DNA of 64,000 nucleotides from DATKZH01 sp964475955 (GCA_964475955.1 CAYYZY010000006.1:22214-86213); one strand, 5' to 3'; counted from the stretch's first letter, positions 50,988 to 60,590 are shown. Numbers and translations are program-made. The notes: generated by a model not told the origin, from the sequence alone.

Positions 50988-51989
50988 CTACATCCGCACC
51001 AATGCCGCGCCCCAGGAGAAGCCGGCGCCGAAGGCGACCAGCAGGATCCGGTCGCCCGGGCCGAAACGCCCCTGTTTTCGGGCCTGGTCGAGCGCGATCG
51101 GCGTGGTGGCCGACGCGATGTTGCCGTGCTCCACCACGTTGATGAAGAACTTCTCGGGCGGGAACCCGCTCCGCTTGGCGATCTCCTCGAGCATGCGCAG
51201 GTTCGGCTGGTGGGGGATGATCAGGCGAACGTCGTCGATCGAAAGCGCGTTGGCCTCCAGAAGCTCGAACATCACGCCGGTCATCTTCTCCACGCCGTTC
51301 TCGAACACGAAGCGCCCGTCCATCCGCTCGTAGATGCGGCCGGCCTCGACGTCCTCCCGCGTCAGATGCTTGGCGCGCCCGCCCGCCCAGCCGGGGGCTT
51401 CGGTGCAGAGGCGCTTGGCGCCGCTGCCGTCGGCGTGGAGGATGACCGACTCGATCTCCCGGTCGCCGTCCTCCGTGGGCCCCACGACGACGGCGCCGGC
51501 CCCGTCGCCGACCAGGGCCGACAGGTTGCGGCCTTCGTTCGACGTGTCGATGAACTTCGAGTTGGTCTCGGCGCAGACGATCAGCACGTGACGGTACGTG
51601 CCCGCCCGCACGTAGTGGTCGGCCAGCGACAGCCCGTAGATCAACGCCGCGCAGTTTTGCTTCGTGTCGAACACGGGGATGCCGGCCAGGCCGAGTTTCG
51701 GTTGAAGGAAGAAGGCGCAGCCGGGGTTGTAGTGGTCAGGAGTGAGCGTGTTCATCACCACGAGGTCGACCTGGTCGGCCGTCAATCGGGCATCCTCCAG
51801 GGCGGCATGGCACGCGCGCACGGCCAGGTCGGAGGTTCCCATCGCCGGATCGGCGTAGCGCCGCTTCTCGATCCCGGTCCGCTCGACGATGAACTCGTTC
51901 GAGGTCTCCATGACCTTCATCAGGTCGAAGTTCGTCACCACCCGATCGGGCAGGTAGTGGCCGGTTCCGAGAATGCACGATCTCGGCAT
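50988..51989 (-). CDS. 3-oxoacyl-ACP synthase III (KAS III, FabH family)
   Basis: 333 residues. The thiolase-fold catalytic triad is intact: Cys113 in KQNCAALIYG, His260 in IPHQPNLRM and Asn290 in EHGNIASATTP. GDGAGAVVVG marks the nucleotide-proximal loop. KAS III condenses acetyl-CoA (or another acyl-CoA) with malonyl-ACP to start fatty acid synthesis; paralogues also start polyketides and hydrocarbons. Isolation from other fab genes leaves open whether it is the housekeeping enzyme. GGGAGATG precedes the start. It is convergent with the GNAT gene, with a gap of only 19 bases. Confidence 0.92.
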   Translation of the reverse strand: MPRSCILGTGHYLPDRVVTNFDLMKVMETSNEFIVERTGIEKRRYADPAMGTSDLAVRACHAALEDARLTADQVDLVVMNTLTPDHYNPGCAFFLQPKLGLAGIPVFDTKQNCAALIYGLSLADHYVRAGTYRHVLIVCAETNSKFIDTSNEGRNLSALVGDGAGAVVVGPTEDGDREIESVILHADGSGAKRLCTEAPGWAGGRAKHLTREDVEAGRIYERMDGRFVFENGVEKMTGVMFELLEANALSIDDVRLIIPHQPNLRMLEEIAKRSGFPPEKFFINVVEHGNIASATTPIALDQARKQGRFGPGDRILLVAFGAGFSWGAALVRM

Positions 51990-52460
51990 GTTGCATCTCC
52001 CTTAGTACGACAGCGCAGGTTCGACTCGGATGCGGGATTCGGCAGCCTGGCGCGGTGTCCAGATTTCCCAAAGTGATTGCGCGTTTTGCCCCGCTTCACG
52101 TCGAAGCCGGCCGTTGGTCGATCTTGCGCTGTAGTATTGGTGGCTGCGCAGAAGCCGAGGCAAGTGGATCGGCTCAGAAAACAACGCGACGCCGACGCTG
52201 CGTGGAGCACTCTACCGATTGTACCCTCAAACCCGGAGCTGGTGTCAGGGGCCGTTTCCCAAATCACCGTGCGCAGTTTCCGGGTGCGCCCGATGCGACT
52301 GTAGGGAACGGCCTCCGTGCCGTTCCGGGATTCCCGAGGAGGCGGAACGCCGCGGAGGGCGTTCCCTACAGGTTGTGTCAGCAAATTGGGCACGGTGATG
52401 TGGACTCGGCGCCGGCGCCATGAAAAGGCTCCCGGAGCCCCTTTCGCTTTTTCGTCCGCG
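51990..52460. other. Intergenic gap with a palindromic repeat pair
   Basis: Apart from the repeats at 52299-52372 nothing is recognised. The first 300 bases have no coding signal and probably carry the fabH promoter. Confidence 0.4.
52299..52372. repeat. Inverted pair of GTAGGGAACG palindromic repeats (BIME-like)
   Basis: Unit 1 (52299-52333) starts CTGTAGGGAACGGCC with stem GGAACGGC/GCCGTTCC. Unit 2 (52340-52372) ends GGGCGTTCCCTACAGG with stem GGAACGCC/GGGCGTTCC. The units face opposite ways and are joined by a few bases. Confidence 0.75.
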
Positions 52461-53144
52461 CTACGGAATCGCGAAGATCAGCCCGGTGATCGCGCAGGCT
52501 TCGGCCCCGCCGGCCAACGGTCGGAACGGGACGCGGTGAATCTGGTGGGGCACGGGGCTGCCCGGGCGATAGTGCCCCAGGGTGTAAATGCACTCACAAC
52601 ACGGCTCGGCGGTCATCTTGTACGGCAAAAGCGGCACGGTGCCGAAGAAGTGCGCGCCCGAGAGGATGGGTTGCACCAGGGCGGCCGGGACTCCGCGGCA
52701 CCGGTCGTCGCAGCCCAGGTAGCCGTAGCGTTCCAGGTTGACTTCCTCGAAATAGAGCGGCCCGTGGCAATACGAGGTGGCTTCCCAACGGTAGAGCACC
52801 TGCGGCCAGCCCCGGCAGGGGGCCGCACCGTCGGCCATCTCGGCCGGCAGGGGCACCTGGCTCGGCGCGCGACCGCGGGGCACCTCTCCCTCGCTGGGGC
52901 GGACGTCGATCGTCACCGCGTGGATCGGCGGCAGGTCGAGCGAGCAGGCCTCTTCCGGGGGGGCTTGCGAAAGGCCGTCGGCCCGAAGCGCGGGCGAGTC
53001 GAGCGCGAGCCAGGCGAGGCAGCACGTTGCCAACGCGATTCGAACGGTGCCTGCCGCGGGGTTGCTTCTGCGGCGGACGCGGGCGGGTTGGCCCTCTTGC
53101 GATCGGCGGTGGCCGGGCGCGCGCGGTGCGTGCATCTTGCGCAT
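52461..53144 (-). CDS. Planctomycete-specific exported protein, unknown
   Basis: 227 residues from ATG 53144; ATG 53135 is an alternative. A basic start and hydrophobic segment (VRIALATCCLAWLALDSPAL) form a signal. The mature part has a Cys- and Tyr-rich core: LYRWEATSYCHGPLYFEEVN, LERYGYLGCDDRC, FGTVPLLPYKMTAEPCCECI and YTLGHYRPGSPVPHQIHRVP. This YFEEVNLERYG/YTLGHYRPGS pattern recurs in planctomycete genomes but has no known function to my knowledge. Location is probably periplasmic or on the outer membrane. A GAEACAITGLIF end suggests a membrane-associated last strand or helix. Confidence 0.7.
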   Translation of the reverse strand: MRKMHAPRAPGHRRSQEGQPARVRRRSNPAAGTVRIALATCCLAWLALDSPALRADGLSQAPPEEACSLDLPPIHAVTIDVRPSEGEVPRGRAPSQVPLPAEMADGAAPCRGWPQVLYRWEATSYCHGPLYFEEVNLERYGYLGCDDRCRGVPAALVQPILSGAHFFGTVPLLPYKMTAEPCCECIYTLGHYRPGSPVPHQIHRVPFRPLAGGAEACAITGLIFAIP

Positions 53145-53576
53145 GTCGTGTTCGCCTGGGATGGGGATGAGGCGCAGCGTGAGCCGTTTCGGGACAACCG
53201 TCCGGTTCGTCTCTGTTTTCGACCGGGAGTAACCGTCATCATCACTTTTGTCGGAGCGACTTTCGCATTCCGCCGAACCCGGGAGGATTCTCCGGGGTTT
53301 GCCGAGGCCACAACCGGCAGATTCCGCCTCGGTGCGAGGTCCCTCCGGCGACATGCGCCGGGGCCGCAAAACCAGCCCAAGGCGGGGCTTGCTGCGGGTC
53401 GATAGGACGCTGGAGTTGCCTGAAGGTATGCTTGGGAGGGCACGCGTGGGTCCGTTTGGTGTGCCGCATCGAGCGGCCAATGGCGGCAAGGAGGCGGCAT
53501 TGGTCGCCCTGGGCGCCCGATTGCACGGGGGAAGACGGCGCGACGGATGCCCCTCTACTGGTGTAGCGAGGGGCAA
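53145..53576. other. Divergent intergenic gap, no gene seen
   Basis: Upstream region shared by the exported protein and the phosphatase gene. Apart from the promoter at 53577-53606 just beyond it, nothing is recognised; the long open frames have no domain. Confidence 0.4.
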
Positions 53577-53606
53577 TTGACAGTGGGCGAGCACGGCGAT
53601 TAACAT
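53577..53606 (+). promoter_or_regulatory. Promoter of the FHA-GAF-PP2C gene
   Basis: Perfect TTGACA (53577-53582), then 18 nt to TAACAT (53601-53606), or 17 nt to TTAACA. 77 bases before ATG 53683. Confidence 0.55.
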
Positions 53607-53682
53607 CAGGGGTGCCCCCGGTCCGCTGGGTCAGGAAGGACGAGGACCGGCCAAGTGCCGCCGGTTGGGGATGCCAGGTGCA

Positions 53683-55359
53683 ATGGCTTATCTCAGGGTG
53701 ATCCTCGGTCCCAACACGGGCCAGATCGCGGAGCTCAAGATGCCCGAGTGCATCTTGGGCCGGCATCCCGACTGCGACGTCTCGGTGAACGCCGGCGCCG
53801 CCAGCCGCTACCACGCCCGAATCGTGCTGGTCGAGGACGACTATTTCCTCGAAGACCTCCACAGCCGCAACGGCACCTTCCTCAACGATCGGCCGATCCA
53901 GGGCCTCGCGAAAATCGTCGACGGCGATCGGATCCGCATCAGCGACACGGTGTTCGCCTTCTGTCAGGGGCGCTGCGAGGGCGAGGCTTCGCGGCACCCC
54001 GTGGTTCAGGGCAGGGTGAAGCTGCTGATGGTCGACGACGAGGAGCGGGAGTTCAGGCTGCTCCCCTCGTCGCAGGTCGAGGTGGCCTCGAGCCAGGCGA
54101 CCGCGCCCACCCACGCCACGCTTCAGGTCAAGCTGAAGGCCTTCGTGGAGATCACCCAGGCTTTGCGCAAAGCGCTCTCGCTCGATCAGGTGTTGCCGCA
54201 GATCCTCGACAGCCTGTTCGTCATCTTCCCGGCCGCGGAGCGCGGCTTCATCGTGCTGGAGGACGAAAAGGGCGAGCTGGAACCCCGATGGGTGAAGCTC
54301 CGTACGGGCGACCCGGGCAACACGGTGCGCGTCAGCCGGACCATCGTGCGCAAGGCGATGGCGTTGCAGCAGGGGCTCCTCTCGGCCGACGCGTCGGACG
54401 ACAGCCGCTTCGAGCTGAGCACGAGCCTGCCCGACGTCCCCATCCGCTCCGTGATGTGCGCACCGCTCGTGGACACCGACGGCAACTCGTTCGGCGCGCT
54501 CCAGATCGACACGGCCAGCGATCGCGGCCGGTTCAACGAGGAGGACCTGGAGGTGCTTCTGGGGGTCGCCACGCAGGCGGCCATCGCCATCGACAACGCG
54601 CGGCTGCACGAATACGCGCTTCGCCGCCGGGCGATGGAGCGCGACTTGGAGGTGGCCGATCAGATCCAGCGGGGGTTCTTGCCCAAGCATCCGCCCGACG
54701 TCCCCGGCTACCGGTTCTTCAACCACTACGAGCCGGCCAGCCAGGTGGGCGGCGACTTCTACGACTACGTGGCCCTGCCCGACGGGCGCCTCGCCGTCGT
54801 CGTGGCCGACGTGGTGGGTCACGGGCTCGGCGCGGCCATGCTCACCGCCAAGCTGGCCGCCGAGGTCCGGCTCCACCTGCTCAGCACCAGGTCGCCCGCC
54901 GAAGCCGTCACCGGCCTGAACGCCTCGCTCGCCCGCGATCTCAGTGAAGGTCACTTCGTCACGCTCGCCGTGGCCGTGCTCGTCGCGGCGACCGGCGAGT
55001 TGACGATCGTCAACGCGGGGCACGTGCACCCCGTCCTCCGCCGGGCCGACGGCCGGATCGTCGACGTGGGCCAGGAGATCACCGGACTGCCGCTGGGCAT
55101 CGTCGAGGAGTTCGCTTACCAGCAGTGTTCGATGGAGCTGCCCGCGGGCGGACTGCTGCTGATCGTCACCGACGGCGTCCACGAAGCGATGAACGCCGAG
55201 AAGGAGCTGTACGGCCTGCACCGCCTCTGCGGGCAGTTGCACGCCACGGGCGGCGACCCCGAGCAGTTGGGCCGGGCGCTCGTCGCCGACGTGCGCCGTT
55301 TCCTCGGCGACCGTCCCCAGCAGGACGACATGTGCATCGTCTGCGTCCGGCGCGAGTAG
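53683..55359 (+). CDS. FHA-GAF-PP2C (RsbU-like) serine/threonine phosphatase
   Basis: 558 residues. The FHA domain (about 5-95) has GRHPDCDV, SRYH and LEDLHSRNGTFLND, the phosphothreonine-binding residues. A GAF domain spans about 155-305 (QVLPQILDSLFVIFPAAERG, SVMCAPLVDTDGNSFGALQI). The SpoIIE-type PP2C domain (about 325-558) keeps the metal-binding GGDFYDY (356-362) and VADVVGHG (374-381) with a late Asp (QQDDMCIVC). Such proteins dephosphorylate anti-sigma antagonists or act downstream of Ser/Thr kinases. The FHA module implies recruitment by a phosphorylated partner. I start at ATG 53683 (MAYLRVILGP) because FHA begins immediately; ATG 53671 is possible. Confidence 0.93.
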   Translation: MAYLRVILGPNTGQIAELKMPECILGRHPDCDVSVNAGAASRYHARIVLVEDDYFLEDLHSRNGTFLNDRPIQGLAKIVDGDRIRISDTVFAFCQGRCEGEASRHPVVQGRVKLLMVDDEEREFRLLPSSQVEVASSQATAPTHATLQVKLKAFVEITQALRKALSLDQVLPQILDSLFVIFPAAERGFIVLEDEKGELEPRWVKLRTGDPGNTVRVSRTIVRKAMALQQGLLSADASDDSRFELSTSLPDVPIRSVMCAPLVDTDGNSFGALQIDTASDRGRFNEEDLEVLLGVATQAAIAIDNARLHEYALRRRAMERDLEVADQIQRGFLPKHPPDVPGYRFFNHYEPASQVGGDFYDYVALPDGRLAVVVADVVGHGLGAAMLTAKLAAEVRLHLLSTRSPAEAVTGLNASLARDLSEGHFVTLAVAVLVAATGELTIVNAGHVHPVLRRADGRIVDVGQEITGLPLGIVEEFAYQQCSMELPAGGLLLIVTDGVHEAMNAEKELYGLHRLCGQLHATGGDPEQLGRALVADVRRFLGDRPQQDDMCIVCVRRE

Positions 55360-55385
55360 CCATGTAGTGATGCTTCAGCATTCGG

Positions 55386-56417
55386 TTATTCCGCTTGCTC
55401 CAGGCGCCACGCCAATCGCGCAACACGAACGCCCCGGTAGCCCGGGATCAGGCTGGAGATGTAGTACTGCTGGCCGACGCGGACGACCTCCGAGGCCGAC
55501 GACTCGAGCACGGCGACGAGTTGGGCGTCGCCGGTGCCGAAGAACCGGGGGTTCTGCGAACGGTAGACGGCCGTTCGGTACGCGTCGGAGCCGGCCATCT
55601 TGAACAGGTAGAAGTAGCCGTCCAGCGGCACGACGAACGGGCACTGCTGGCTCGAGCGGTGCGTGCCCAGCGTGCCGCCCCGGCTGACGACCTGGTAGTT
55701 CGACCACGGGGCGCCGACCGGCCGCGACGACGTGCGCAGGGCAATGACTCCCTCGCCCCGCTCGTCGCCGCAGTAGTAGAGGAAGTAGGTCGGGCCGATG
55801 CGCAAAAGCATCGGGTCGCGCGCCCAACCGGGGCCGACGAAGACCCGGCTCCCGCGCTTCGGTCGTCGCACCCGGGTGAAGTGGATGCCGTCGGACGACG
55901 TGGCGACGTTCATCTGGCAGTGGCCATCGATGGGGCTGGGGCCCCCGCCGTAAAGCAGCACGTACCGCTCGTCTTCGACAAAGACGTGCGGCGCGTGGAT
56001 GAACTCCGCGTCGCCGGTCTCCCAGCTTTCGCCGTGCTCCCGGCTCGCCCGCCAGCAGATGCCCTTGGGCTCCCAGTCGGGCTTGTCGAAGACCGGTCCG
56101 CCCTCCCAGCGGTAGAACAGGCGCCCGATCGCGGTGCCGCGGATCTGCGTCCACAACTGCCACCTGCCGTCGGCCGCCCGGAAGAAGCAGTGGTCGACCA
56201 CCTCGCCGGGCTCCGAGTCGATCTCCGGCAGCTCGGGGCTATGGGCGACCCGCCGCCAGGGGCCGTCGATCGCCGGCACGCGGGGGACGCTCCGATCGGC
56301 CTCGCCCGGCATAGCATGCGGGGCAGCCAGCGCGAGCCAGACGACGACCAAGAGGAGCACGCGGCGGCCGGAGCGCGGAACTCGTATCGCGGCCCCGGCG
56401 ATTCGTCGCGCCTTCAT
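55386..56417 (-). CDS. Exported beta-propeller glycosidase-like protein (GH43/GH130 type)
   Basis: 343 residues with a signal segment (RVLLLVVVWLALAAPHAMPG). The mature part repeats blades with the sugar-hydrolase propeller look: DGRWQLWTQIRGTAIGRLFY, FIHAPHVFVEDERYVLLYGG, FVGPGWARDPMLLRIGPTYF and YYCGDERGEGVIALRTSSRP. GARDPM-type and HAPH motifs resemble GH43/GH117/GH130 active-site elements (Asp in RDPMLL). Catalytic assignment is tentative. ATG 56417 has GAGAGGG upstream. It follows the Gfo/Idh/MocA gene on the same strand with a 75-base gap, so the two may be one transcript. Confidence 0.72.
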   Translation of the reverse strand: MKARRIAGAAIRVPRSGRRVLLLVVVWLALAAPHAMPGEADRSVPRVPAIDGPWRRVAHSPELPEIDSEPGEVVDHCFFRAADGRWQLWTQIRGTAIGRLFYRWEGGPVFDKPDWEPKGICWRASREHGESWETGDAEFIHAPHVFVEDERYVLLYGGGPSPIDGHCQMNVATSSDGIHFTRVRRPKRGSRVFVGPGWARDPMLLRIGPTYFLYYCGDERGEGVIALRTSSRPVGAPWSNYQVVSRGGTLGTHRSSQQCPFVVPLDGYFYLFKMAGSDAYRTAVYRSQNPRFFGTGDAQLVAVLESSASEVVRVGQQYYISSLIPGYRGVRVARLAWRLEQAE

Positions 56418-56492
56418 GGGGGTCCCTCTCCTGTTTGTAGCGAAGCGCGGCGAAGCAGCCGAGGACTTCTTGGAGTGCGGCCCGGTTCGGGG

Positions 56493-57815
56493 CTAGCCCA
56501 GCTTGGTGATGCCCGGCAGCGGCAGCGGGTAGTTGCCGGTTTCGTCGGGCACGGTGGGCGGGTCCATCTCCAGCGTGGTTTCTTCGGGCGTGGGGCCGTA
56601 CTGGAGGTCGGACTTGGCGGCTTCGTCCCACTGAACCGGCTTGCCGCTGTAGCAGGTCATCTGGCCCATCACGCCGATCAGGGTGCTGTTGGCCATGTGG
56701 TAGCCGCTGTTGATCGGCTTGCCTTCGCGGACCGAATCGATGAGGGCCTTCTGCTCGGCGTCGTAGGGGTTGTTGTGCTGGCCCTCGAAGCGCCAGTTCG
56801 TCTCGCCTTCGATGCGGCACCTGCCGAGGTAGCAGGTTCCCTTCGTGCCCATGATGATGTCGGACGAGTTGTTGTAGCAGCCGGCCTGGGTGCGGCAGAG
56901 GGCGTAGAGCCGGGCGCCGCTCTCGTACTCGTAGACGGCCGTGTTGTGGTCGAACATGTCGCCGTAGACCTCGCCGAACGACGAACTGCGCCCGCCCAGC
57001 CCGAAGGTCCACGTGGGCATCTCCTCCTGCATGATCCACGAGATGCGGTCGACGTTGTGCACCAGCGACTGGGGCACGTCGTCGCCCGACAGCCAGCAGA
57101 AGTGGTACCAGTTCCAGAACTGGTACTCCAACTCGCTCAGGCCGGGCTCGCGCGACATCACCCGGTAGGGCGCCCGAAGGAACATCGACTGGGCGGCGAC
57201 GACGTCGCCGAGGATGCCGTCGTGGATCCGCTTGACCGTTTCCTGCCAGCCGGCGTGGAACCGGCTCTGGAGCCCGGAGACGAGGCTCAGCCCCTTCTGC
57301 TTGGCCAGCTCGGCCACGGCCCGGACGCGGCGCACGCCGACCGGGTCGATGGCGTGCGGCTTCTCGACGAACACGTGCTTTCCGGCCTGGATGGCGGCCT
57401 CGGAGTACATGGGGTGGAACTTCGAGGCGCAGGCGATGAGCACCACGTCGGCCGAGTCGATCACGTGTTGGTAGCCGTCGAGCCCGGTGAAGCAGTGGTC
57501 GTCGTCGACGAGGACCTGGTCGGGGGATTGCTTCTGGAGGTTCTTGCGCGAGGCCTGCACGCGGCTGTCGAACACGTCGCACATGGCCACGAGCTTCACG
57601 TAGGGCCCGGCCTTCATGCTCTGGGCCGCGGCCCCGGAGCAGCGCCCGCCGGATCCGATCATGCCGATCCGGATCACCTCGTCGCCCGCGGCGTGCGCGC
57701 CCCGGGCGGCGGAAATCGTACCCAACGCGGCGGTGCCCGCCGCGCCGACGGCGGACCGCTTGAGGAAGTCGCGGCGGGTGGTTTGGGGCTGGGAAGGTCG
57801 GCTGGGGGTGGTCAT
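56493..57815 (-). CDS. Tat-exported Gfo/Idh/MocA family oxidoreductase
   Basis: 440 residues. The twin-arginine signal TTRRDFLKRSAVGAAGTAAL is at 12-31. The Rossmann fold follows with VIRIGMIGSGGRCSGAAAQS, and GKHVFVEKPHAIDP is the family's catalytic/NAD-binding EKP motif. The C-terminal alpha/beta domain (WNWYHFCWLSGDDVPQSLVH) is the type seen in many planctomycete paralogues. The enzyme oxidises or reduces sugars with a tightly bound NAD(P) that must be inserted before Tat export. Substrate unknown. It lies between the propeller protein and a small exported protein on the same strand. Confidence 0.93.
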   Translation of the reverse strand: MTTPSRPSQPQTTRRDFLKRSAVGAAGTAALGTISAARGAHAAGDEVIRIGMIGSGGRCSGAAAQSMKAGPYVKLVAMCDVFDSRVQASRKNLQKQSPDQVLVDDDHCFTGLDGYQHVIDSADVVLIACASKFHPMYSEAAIQAGKHVFVEKPHAIDPVGVRRVRAVAELAKQKGLSLVSGLQSRFHAGWQETVKRIHDGILGDVVAAQSMFLRAPYRVMSREPGLSELEYQFWNWYHFCWLSGDDVPQSLVHNVDRISWIMQEEMPTWTFGLGGRSSSFGEVYGDMFDHNTAVYEYESGARLYALCRTQAGCYNNSSDIIMGTKGTCYLGRCRIEGETNWRFEGQHNNPYDAEQKALIDSVREGKPINSGYHMANSTLIGVMGQMTCYSGKPVQWDEAAKSDLQYGPTPEETTLEMDPPTVPDETGNYPLPLPGITKLG

Positions 57816-57921
57816 GATGTGGCTCCGTGGGGGATGGGGTTATCGGTAGGTTTCTGCGCCGGCTGAAAGCCCGGCGGCTGCGACCGCCGCGCTTCGAGGC
57901 CGCTCGCGTATCATGCGCGGG

Positions 57922-58572
57922 TCAATCCATCTGCCATATCCACAGCTCGCTGACGACCGCGTTGGAGCCGGTGACGTTGCGCACCGCCAGGCGCATCGCG
58001 CCCTGCCGGGCGAAGGTGGCCGGAAGCGAGAACTGTTTTTGGGCCGGGGGCTGCTCGTCGGTCGTATAGTTGGGAAGCCGGATGGCGGGCACGGCCAAGC
58101 GGACGCGGCGCAAGTCGGGCGACCCGACCAGCACCGCGTGCGTTCGGCTGCCGTTGTCGTAGTCCCACCAGACGAGGCCCACGCGGTAGCGCTTCGCCCG
58201 GTCGATCCCGCTCAGCGTGACGGCCACCTCTTGTTCGTGGAAGAACACCGAAGGCTGCGTCGGCTCCACGCCCTTCGCCTCGCTTCGGAACCGGTAGGGC
58301 TTGCCCTGAGCCAGGGCGATCTTCACGGCGCCGTCGGTGCTCGACTCCCACTGCGAACCGCAGTTGAGGTAGGCGACGAGCTTCATCCCCTCCGCCGCCT
58401 GTTCGGCCAGGGCCTTCTCGCGCGCGGCGATCACCTCGGGGTCGACGGGCACGAGCTTGGGGCGGTCCGGTTTTTCGCCCGCGAAGGCGTGCCCCGCGAT
58501 GCCCGTCTCCCCGCACGCCAGCAGAAAGGCCGCCACCGAGAGGCAACACGTCCATCGGGTCGTATGGATCAT
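57922..58572 (-). CDS. Exported protein of unknown function
   Basis: 216 residues from ATG 58572 (AGGCGAG upstream). A signal or lipoprotein-like segment (LSVAAFLLACGETGIAGHAF) contains a Cys that could be a lipobox residue (LLAC). The rest is a single beta-rich domain: MKLVAYLNCGSQWESSTDGA, VFFHEQEVAVTLSGIDRAKR, YRVGLVWWDYDNGSRTHAVL and NAVVSELWIWQMD at the end. The pattern resembles galactose-binding/carbohydrate-binding sandwich modules. No catalytic motif is seen. Probably cell-envelope located and in the same transcriptional direction as the Gfo/Idh/MocA gene. Confidence 0.6.
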   Translation of the reverse strand: MIHTTRWTCCLSVAAFLLACGETGIAGHAFAGEKPDRPKLVPVDPEVIAAREKALAEQAAEGMKLVAYLNCGSQWESSTDGAVKIALAQGKPYRFRSEAKGVEPTQPSVFFHEQEVAVTLSGIDRAKRYRVGLVWWDYDNGSRTHAVLVGSPDLRRVRLAVPAIRLPNYTTDEQPPAQKQFSLPATFARQGAMRLAVRNVTGSNAVVSELWIWQMD

Positions 58573-58764
58573 CGACGACTCGCCTGAATGAAGGTCGACG
58601 GATGGATCACTTCCCGCCCGCCGGGCCGATGTGCCCGGCACCGGCTCTCCCCAGCCGACGGGCCTATTGTAGGCGAGCCCCGGCCCCCCTGCAAGCGATT
58701 GCCTGTCGCTCCCCGACCACCGCCCCGGACCGCAAGCGGCCCCCGTTCACACGCGCCCGTCGCC

Positions 58765-59919
58765 GTGCTGCCGCGGGTGGCACAGATTCGCCAAGCCGTG
58801 GACGAGTTGATCGGCTTCGTCCGTCGCGACAGCGAGACCCTGCCGTTGGTGCAGTTCGAACGGACGTTGTGGTCGCGCGTGGCCGTGCTCTTTCGGTTGT
58901 GCGTGGCTTTGTTCTTGGCCGTGCGGCACCGGAGGTTGGACCTGTCGGGCTACGAGGCGGAGGGTTGGCGAGTCAAAAGAGAGTTCGCCCCGCGCACGAT
59001 CAAGACGCTGTGCGGAGCGGTGACCTACGGCCGGGCCTATCTGCGGCGCAACGGCAAGGGCTGGTTTCCGCTGGACGCCCTGCTGGGCATTACCACCGAC
59101 GGCTTCAGTTGCCGAGTGATCGACCTGGTGACGCGACTGGCCACCCGAGTGAGTTATCAAGCCGCGCGCGGCATGGTGCAAGCGATGATCGGGTGGTCCC
59201 CGTCGACCGAGGCGATCGAATCGTTGGCCATGGGACTGGGCCAACGGGCCCCGGCCTTCATGGAAACGCGTGGCCCGTTCGACGACGACGGGGAGGTGCT
59301 GGTCATCGAAGTCGACGGCAAGGCGGCCCCCATGGCCACCGAGGGAGAACTGGAAGCCCGTCGGCGGAAGCGGAAACACGGCCGGAAATGCGGCTGTGGG
59401 TGTCAGCGGCATCGGGGGCGTGGGCGCCGGAAAGGGAAAAAGAAAACGCGGAAGAAGCGGGGTCACAACAGCAAGAACGGACGCAGCGCGACGCTCGTGG
59501 CCATGTACACGTTGCGTCGCGGCAAGGACGGAAAACTGCACGGGCCTGTCAACAAGAAGATCTGGGGACGGTTCGGATCGCGTCGGGACGCAATCGGCTG
59601 GGCCCGCGACCAAGCCACGCGTCGAGGCTTCGGCCCGGAAACGAACCAACTCGTGCAGATCGTGATCGACGGGGAACGCTGTCTGCGTAAGCAACCGAAG
59701 AAACGGTTTCCCCGCGCCGTCTTGACGTTGGACCTGCGACACGCCCAGGAGCGTCTGTGGAAGAGGGGCCGGTTGTTCCACGAAGAAGCCAGCCCGGAAC
59801 TGGGGCAGTGGGTCGAACCGTTGAATGGGCTGTTGCTCAAGGGCCAAGTGGACACGCTCTTGAAGCGGCTGAAGAAGATCCTCAAGTCGATTCCGCGACG
59901 CGGCCCGAACACGTACTGA
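58765..59919 (+). pseudogene. ISKra4-family transposase, 3'-truncated
   Basis: The frame reads VAQIRQAVDELIGFVRRDSE, a typical ISKra4 N-terminus, then GYEAEGWRVKREFAPRTIKT, VLVIEVDGKAAPMATEGELE (first catalytic Asp), a Lys/Arg/Cys-rich zinc-like stretch (KHGRKCGCGCQRHRGRGRRK), and VQIVIDGERCLRKQPKKRFP (second Asp region). It ends at 59919 after ILKSIPRRGPNTY. Intact relatives continue for roughly 80-100 residues with the third catalytic acidic residue (GERLDCSGMRW-type block), which is missing here. GTG 58765 is a likely start; ATG 58588 would add a Pro/Arg-rich leader. No terminal inverted repeats were found. Confidence 0.8.
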
Positions 59920-60544
59920 GCCTGCAACGCCACGCACGCCCGAAATCGTTCGCCGTGCACTTGTGCGCTGGACCGGACCGCTTTCGAGTCTTTCCACGGA
60001 CCCGGGGTAGCGTTCCCGGCTGATTGACCACCCAGGTATTGTGGGGCTCGACGAAGGGAACCTTGGGCGGAAAACGCAGGCGACCGTCCTGGAGCTTGCG
60101 AGTGTGCGTCCTGAGCGACCCCAGGAGCCGTTCGAGGTCGATGGCGCCGTTTGCGTTGCGCTCGACGGGCGTCGCGGCGTCGCGCGTGTCGAGTACGTAG
60201 ACGCCGTCGTCGTCGGTGAAGAACGTCTTGCTCGTGTGGAACCCTGCCGCCGAGGGGAACGTTCGCCCGCCTGCGGAACCTGGATAATTCGACAGGTGGG
60301 GGGCGTAACGCTCCGCGCGGTAGATCATGTGGTGCCAACTGGTGTTTCCGCCGCATGCAGCAACGACGAGCAGCCGCTCCAATTCGGACAACGGCACGGC
60401 TTCGTGTCGCGACTTGTAGGCGAACACGCCGTCGGGAATCTCCGCCCCCAGAAAGAAACGCCTCGAGCGGCGCCCGAGGATTGCCTCGAGCAGCCCGAAG
60501 TCGAGCATCGCGCGGAACCCGGGCGGCCGGGGATCGTCCTGCAC
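59882..60544 (-). CDS. Nitroreductase/SagB-like FMN protein, 3' end replaced
   Basis: GTG start at 60544 behind GAGGAGGG. Residues 1-150 match the N-terminal half of nitroreductase-like (SagB/ThcOx type) proteins: LLEAILGRRSRRFFLGAEIP, KSRHEAVPLSELERLLVVAA, TFPSAAGFHTSKTFF. The family's second half, needed for the FMN site and dimer, is absent. From about residue 175 (NQPGTLPRVRGKTRKRSGPA) the frame is read antisense through the broken end of the neighbouring transposase and overlaps it by 38 bases. The protein is probably a truncated, non-functional remnant. It forms an operon with the HesB-like gene 46 bases upstream. Confidence 0.6.
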   Translation of the reverse strand: MQDDPRPPGFRAMLDFGLLEAILGRRSRRFFLGAEIPDGVFAYKSRHEAVPLSELERLLVVAACGGNTSWHHMIYRAERYAPHLSNYPGSAGGRTFPSAAGFHTSKTFFTDDDGVYVLDTRDAATPVERNANGAIDLERLLGSLRTHTRKLQDGRLRFPPKVPFVEPHNTWVVNQPGTLPRVRGKTRKRSGPAHKCTANDFGRAWRCRLSTCSGRVAEST

Positions 60545-60590
60545 GTGCCTCCCTCCTCGAATGGCCGCCGGGCTCGGCAGTGTGGGCCAT

